Of a stretch of 64,000 nt of DNA, positions 58,575 to 64,000 are shown in pieces. Positions within the stretch are counted from its first letter, which is position 1. Each line of letters begins with the position of its first letter. Position numbers and translations under genes: made by a program. The notes beneath the pieces are model-generated. The model had not been told where the DNA came from. It made no database searches and saw nothing but the letters and a program-made list of their open reading frames with translations. This stretch comes from Limonium bicolor (taxonomy: Eukaryota; Streptophyta; Magnoliopsida; Caryophyllales; Plumbaginaceae), in assembly GCA_023374045.1 (NCBI GenBank), contig CM041776.1, positions 347,571,636-347,635,635 on the forward strand, read 5' to 3'.

Positions 58575-59636
58575 TCTTCATGGAACTATCTCCTTTCCCT
58601 TCCGACTCCCGGATGAGGATGGCTGTCCTGCCGGTCCTCTAGCATAGGTGTTGTTCTGCGGTGCCTGGCCTACTCTTGGTCCGCCCGCCTCAATAACTGG
58701 TGTCCTCTGTGAACCTCTAGCTCCCTTGTATACTCGGCTCCCAGGATTGGAAAAACATTCATACTCCCTATGACCTTCCTTTTTGCAATAGCGGCACTCC
58801 ACCTTCCTTCCTACATAATCGACAGCTGGGTGATCATTTCCACAGCGTTTACAGTAATAGTGACGTCGGGTTGGCTTATTGCCTCTATGTGGTGATGTTC
58901 TTAGTGGCTGAGTATCAATAGCTGGGCCGGTCAGACGAGGGACCTGCTCCTTTCTTCTGACCATGGAAATCCTTCCACCCCTTCTCCTTTTCAAAGAATT
59001 TCTTCCCCTTCTTGCAGTAACCGCGAGAGGTTGCTCCACCATCATCTCCTTCAGTACTCTTTCTCTTCTTTCTTTCTGCGTCGGAGTAGTCGACTCCTGG
59101 TATATAGTCCAACAAACTGGTGATCCGTGCGTAGTATTGGTCAACTGTTTGACTCCCTTGGATTAAGGTCTCGATCTCTTGCCTTTTCCTCTGCTTTAGG
59201 TGTTCGGGGTAGAATTTCTCCCGCAACACTTCCACAAACGCTGTCCATCCAAAGTCTGGTGTAGCTCTACGGTGGCCCTCCACAGACCGCCATCAAATGT
59301 CAGCTGCGTCCTTCAGGTTGTACGTGGCGATGTCGACCTGCTGGTCTTCTGGAACTCTGACAGCCGTGAACGCTTTTTGGTGCTCTACAATGAACTTCTC
59401 CAGTGCGGCGGGGTCCGATTCCCCTGAATAAATTGTACTCTCGCGTCTGCAACGCTCTTTAACCAGTTGGTTTCCCTAGGCTGCGGTGGGTGGGGTATGG
59501 CTCCCGTAAATTGAGCTCCTAGCTACTGCGCGAAGTCTGCCATGGCTGCTGCTAGGTCTGGTACTGTTGAAACATCTGCCGGTGTCTCACCACTGCGTCC
59601 ACTGCTGCCTTCACATGGTCTTCCGCTTGTTGACAT
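58575..59636 (-). pseudogene. gag: gag, element E copy 2
   Basis: Start at 59636, where the GTC before it in copy 1 reads GTT. Has the two nonsense codons of copy 1 plus its own 2-base loss after FHGQK (about 58955), which shifts the frame before the zinc knuckles CKRCGNDHPAVDY (last Cys lost to Tyr) and CRYCKKEGHREYEC. One base is missing near 59435 as well. It decayed further than copy 1 after the duplication. Confidence 0.85.
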
Positions 59637-59832
59637 CTAAGATAGTATACTATTATTTCTACTCGACTGCTACACCGTATCACATACATAATCACAATCA
59701 TGTAAGAAACTAATTGCTAGCAATAAAATATCCCTAGATTTTTCTAGGTCACGAATCCTCACGTTTCCCGTATCCCAATATTCCTATGCTCATTGTCCTA
59801 GACTTAGTATCTTTTCATCAGAGCGGTACTCC

Positions 59833-59844
59833 GCTCTGATACCA
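59833..59844 (-). other. Primer binding site, element E copy 2 (tRNA-iMet)
   Basis: Same site and hairpin as copy 1. The adjacent LTR end has lost its G, reading TTAACACCCC on the plus strand where copy 1 has TGTAACACCCC. Confidence 0.9.
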
Positions 59845-59849
59845 CTTTT

Positions 59850-62800
59850 TTAACACCCCTATTCCTAAACCTGTAATAACGTCGCAAGTCGTAGCATAAT
59901 AAATAACAATTCGCAGCGGAAAATAAAACTATCTACCTTGGTGTTACACGCCGTTACTCACCCTTGTGAGCAACAAGGCATCCTTACTCTTTCCAACAAT
60001 ACAACCCCTCACGCTGTGATGAACAGATACTGAGCACTTCTAATTATTACAAACCAAATCCAACTAAATGAGCCACTAACTGACATACAACAACCTCTTT
60101 AACAATACAAAATAAAACCAAAGGTGGTTTGCTGAAACACAACAGCTACCCCGAGTCCCGCACTCCGGCTTGAGTCTTCTTCAATAACCTGGAATGTTTG
60201 GCCCAATGAAGGGCTCAGCAATCGAATGCTGGTATGGCTAATGTAGTCTTAAATCATCAAGATTCCTTAAGTCGTTTTAGCCATCTTGTATTAGGTTTTT
60301 ACAAAATACCGATTTACAATAATAACAGTAATAAATGAAAACATTTAACAATCACTTAACAAATTCACCTGTAAACATCAGTGTACAATAATACACAACA
60401 CAATAACCTCACAACAATAATCCATTGCAATAACCAATAATCACACATTAATACTCCATAACAATCACCAAACAAGACACGCGTATAAACCTGTACTTGT
60501 TAGTTGGCCACCTGGCCTTATCTTTAAACCAATCATTTACCATTTCCAATTAATTTCCACCTCCGGCGTCATGTCAAGACAACCCTTATAACTTATTAAT
60601 GGACAGTAGTCCCCTGTGTTCCATTGGAACTGTTACCAGTTGACCCTAGGCCCTGGTTAATTGACCGATCCGATCGAACCTGTGCACCAACGGTGCCTCC
60701 GCCATCCCGAATGTGGCTGATGGATTTCTTGAGTGACTCTCCACTGAAGTCTCTCATAGTGATCACAATGCGCAACCATAATGTCGGAACGTCTGGATTC
60801 CTCTCTTATAAGTTAGCCCTTTTTGGTCAGTGACATAATAACCATCCTTGAGTTAAGACCTATATATTTGACCATCAGTTAGGCCCAATAATACCTAAAG
60901 GTCAGTTAGTCTTGTTCCAGTTTAAATGTATAAACTTCCAGTCATAAGACGTTCGCGTAACATACCACACAACAATGTGAGCAATACAGTATACAATTTA
61001 GACACACAAAATCACAGATATCGCTCTCAAACAATTCACATAATGTCTGGACCATAGGACAATCCTTAGGACATTCAGACCACACAATTACATGCCGTTC
61101 ACCAAGTAACTGCTAGCTTGACATTCCGTTCAGTAGTTCCTTCCCGTACGCTGTTATTTAAACATGCAATACCGGGTAATATTATATAACTATTCATTAA
61201 ATATTACAGTACTGTCACTGTAGAGTTTATTTACGTATACTAACTCCGTATGTTCTTTAGTTTCCCCTGTTATTTTTCAGTGGTTCTAGGTAGTTCAACA
61301 GTTCGTTATTTTATGTGATATTCTCATGTGATAATGAATTTCCACCTTGTGGTAAATTTCTTGTTTTCTTATTTATAAACTCATAATTGTTTTCCACTTA
61401 TTCTTTATAGTATATCCCTTGGTCATTTTTGTTATCACCACAATTATTTTATAAACTTTATATTATATCCATATACCATAATACATTATATTACCTAGTT
61501 TTACTTCCTTTCCTTATTAAATTACAAAACCAACCTTATTAATTCGGTATTTATATTTTTATACCCAACAACTTTATGAATTACTAATAACCACATATAG
61601 TTTCCGGTAATCATAATTTGAACCCATTAACTTTTACAACTTACCAATAACCAAATAATTTTATAATCTTACTATATACCCATATTAGTTTTCGGAAATT
61701 GTAAAATAATTATATTAACTTCTATAAATTGCCAAATAACCATATAACTTTTATAATTCACTAATTATCCACATTAATCTTGTAAATATTAATGAACCAT
61801 ATTACCTTTTTAATTTACCAAATATCCATCTTAATTTTCGTAAATTACAATCTCATTACAACTTTAATAAATACAAATAAACCCTTAACTTTCGGTTTTT
61901 ACTTATATCTTCCTTTATTCACATTTTAACCCCAAAACTTTATACTCCCTCCGTCCCACCTTGACCGTCCTATTTACTATTTAGACATGTCGTTTGACTT
62001 CATTTTTAAACATATAGATAAATTAATTTTGAAATTTAAGTTTTGTATATGATTCCTTAATGATAAACTATATAATATAAAATTTAGTTTTATAAAATTA
62101 TTTTACCTTATATGTTTAATATTGGGATGGAAAAACATGCCAAAAAGCAAACAAGACACTTATGACGGGACGGAGGTAGTATAAGTTACATATTAACTTA
62201 TAAATTATAGTTTTAATATTAATTCTTTTAAATAACCAAAACAACCCATATCTTTCTTCAATTTATATTTCCGCCCCACTTAACTTCTATTTTTTTATAT
62301 ATACTTTCATAAATTACATATTCACCCTAAAACTTTTATAAACTTCTATTTTATGTCATAAATCATTTTAACCAGAGTTTTTGGTCAACACTTTGACCAA
62401 GACTTAATTTCATATTAATACTTGAATATACCATAAATCATATGTAATTCTCGGTTTACTCCAAACTTCTCAATAATTACAAAACAGTCCCTAAACTTTA
62501 TAAATTGTTATTTTAACACTTAAACACTTATTTAATTCACCAAAATTCATAATATTAATTCCTACCTTATATATACATAAATTTACCAAATAACTCCTTA
62601 TACTCTCGGCAATTATAATTTGTACACCAAACTTTTCAAAATTTACATTTTAGCCACATAACTTTATAAACTAGCCATTTAAACTTGTAGCTATTTTTCA
62701 TATTCCCAAAATTTATAATATAAGGTTAATACACTTATATATATCTCAAAAATCATCAAATGCAATACTTTTTGCTCTCGGTTTTAATATTCCTCTACCA

Positions 62801-63074
62801 TATAGTTTTAAAATTGATTTAAACCTTATAATAAATACATATAAATGTATACAAGCCATATAACACTTCTAAAAATTATGCTAATGACTTAGAATGATTA
62901 TAAACTCAAAATAGAACCTTTTATCCTTAGATATTTCGGTTTAATAATATATGTATCATATTTAATTTTGTGACACAATTTTATACCTTAAGGTAATAAT
63001 CTTACCTTATATGTTATAATTATTTTCTTGCCATTATAACTATGATTTTCGGCCTTAATTTATTAAGAGGTTAT
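59850..63074 (-). repeat. Element E right LTR (partial, with MITE)
   Basis: Matches 50898-53890. Interrupted at 61945-62179 by a Stowaway-type MITE and ended at 63074 by an Athila-like LTR (flank GTTAT). Confidence 0.9.
61945..62179. mobile_element. Stowaway-type MITE (235 bp)
   Basis: Terminal inverted repeats CTCCCTCCGTCCC and GGGACGGAGGTAG (one mismatch), TA target duplications at 61943-61944 and 62180-62181, AT-rich centre, no ORF. The empty site reads TTTATATAAGTTAC in the other two E LTRs, so the insertion postdates the array's common ancestor. Needs a Tc1/mariner transposase in trans. Confidence 0.93.
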
Positions 63075-64000
63075 TGCAGAAGGTTATTTTCTGAGTGGTT
63101 AAACTGGTGTAAAATGAAAAAGAAAAGAAATTAAAAACTCGAATTAAACGTCGGGCTACAAACAAATCCCGGTCGTAGTTAGTAAAACAAGTGTCGTATC
63201 CACAGGGAGATTGTTTCAATTTATCCTAGACTTGGTAGTTACTAAAAACTGTAAAAAGGGGTTTAGCCGGAGGCAAGCTTGATTTGTTGTTTTATCAGTG
63301 CAAATATAATAAAAACAGTAAAAAGGTGAATTAATTGATGTGAATGGAAAAATGTATCCTAGGATAGCGGGGGAATTTCCTAAATTACTTAAATAGATTT
63401 ATAACCCTGTCTCAATTATTTATTGCCTATTAGAGTTATTAATTGTGAGTTACGAACTCTTAATAAAGCCTTAGTATTTTCCTGCTCAATCCGAGTGTAA
63501 ATACTAAGATTAATTCCTTTGTGGTACTTAGACTATCTCGAATCATATGTTGATAGTTACCAAATAAATGCAGTTGTTTGTCACGCAAAGCATTTAACAA
63601 TATTTGCTGAAAGGAATTAAACAAGTTAAAAGAGAGACAGGTGATAAATATTAGTTTACGTAATATTAGAAATCAAACCCCCATCCTAGGATACAAAAGA
63701 AAATTACTCAGACATTAACGGAGATAAGAAGATAGCACAGACAGATTTTGACATTATTTCAGAGGAAGAACTGGTCTGCTCTCGCTCTCGCTGCTGCTCT
63801 TCTATTTCTTTTGTTACTGCGTGAGTGTGGAATGATGTGGTGTTACGGGAGGAAAATAAGTGGAAGCGAATGGATGAGTGTGGTGAAAATATTCTTCAGA
63901 CTCCGTCGTGCGTGTGTATTTTTGGTGTTGAAGGGGCGAGTTTATATAGAGGCAGAGGAGAAGAAGGTCCGTACGATTTTGATTGCCGGTTGATTGCTCT
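63075..64000 (-). repeat. Athila-like LTR in minus orientation, cut by window end
   Basis: Begins TGCAGAAGGTTATT, the reverse of an LTR ending in CTGCA. The stretch with CGTCGGGCTACAAAC and CCCGGTCGTAG (63149-63180) matches the reverse of the Athila LTR at 32050-32135. On the minus strand TATATAAA lies near 63950, a likely TATA box. No primer site lies to its left, so this is the outer 3' LTR or a solo LTR. The 81-aa ORF at 63748 is incidental. Confidence 0.75.

Larger units (their letters stand above)
42995..63074 (-). mobile_element. Element E tandem array: LTR-internal-LTR-internal-LTR
   Basis: Minus orientation. LTRs at 42995-47513 (missing about 1.06 kb at its left end), 50898-56468 (full, 5.57 kb) and 59850-63074 (cut by an Athila-like LTR). 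Internal regions 47514-50897 and 56469-59849 are nearly the same, including two shared nonsense codons in gag and the same pol deletion. Each internal region holds gag, a remnant AlkB domain and the integrase C-terminus; protease, RT and RNase H are missing. The arrangement fits unequal recombination between LTRs of one defective element. Confidence 0.88.

Noticed and set aside
63748..63993. 81-aa ORF with a hydrophobic start resembling a signal peptide
   Set aside because: Lies in an Athila-like LTR read on the opposite strand; no family resemblance.

Overview
The window looks like repeat-dense nuclear DNA of a flowering plant, probably a large-genome dicot; the species cannot be read from it. 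I find no host single-copy gene, rRNA, tRNA or CRISPR. Almost every base belongs to nested, mostly decayed Ty3/gypsy LTR retrotransposons of two lineages: Tekay/Del-like chromoviruses (initiator-tRNA-Met primer site, very long LTRs of 3.8 to 5.6 kb ending TG..CA) and Athila-like elements (tRNA-Asp primer site). Many single-base indels break the reading frames; some may be assembly noise. A 500-N gap lies at 36628-37127.

Layout. Element T1 (1-8739, minus) is a Tekay-like element cut by the left edge: integrase start, RNase H, RT, protease, an AlkB-type 2-oxoglutarate dioxygenase domain, gag, primer site and 5' LTR. It is inserted in the 5' LTR of non-autonomous element B (plus; pieces 8740-13161 and 25913-30580). 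Inside B sits non-autonomous element C (13162-25912, minus, two 4-kb LTRs, 4.7 kb internal region without genes). The 3' LTR of B is broken by an Athila element (30581-36324, plus), which is broken in RT by an LTR fragment (36325-36627) next to the gap. After the gap come the 3' end and LTR of Tekay-like element D (37128-42855), then a tandem LTR-internal-LTR-internal-LTR array of element E (42995-63074, minus, period about 8.95 kb) with a Stowaway-type MITE in the third LTR. A minus-strand Athila-like LTR begins at 63075.

Main discovery. T1 carries an AlkB-like domain resembling a plant ALKBH gene, placed between the gag zinc knuckles and the protease. Both E copies keep a catalytically deleted remnant of the same domain in the same place, so the capture appears to be an inherited trait of the lineage. 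The T1 gag also has two short GT-AG introns whose removal restores the frame exactly. Working model (inference): a chromovirus encoding a spliced gag-AlkB product, whose AlkB might demethylate the element's RNA or DNA, as flexivirus AlkB domains do for viral RNA.

Second theme. The LTR families share architecture while their sequences differ: GC-rich hairpin arrays with covarying arms, a 15-bp U3 palindrome, a hairpin around the primer site, a double hairpin followed by a pyrimidine-CAG splice-acceptor-like block in U5, and a duplicated hairpin-polypurine module. Functional use of these is inference.
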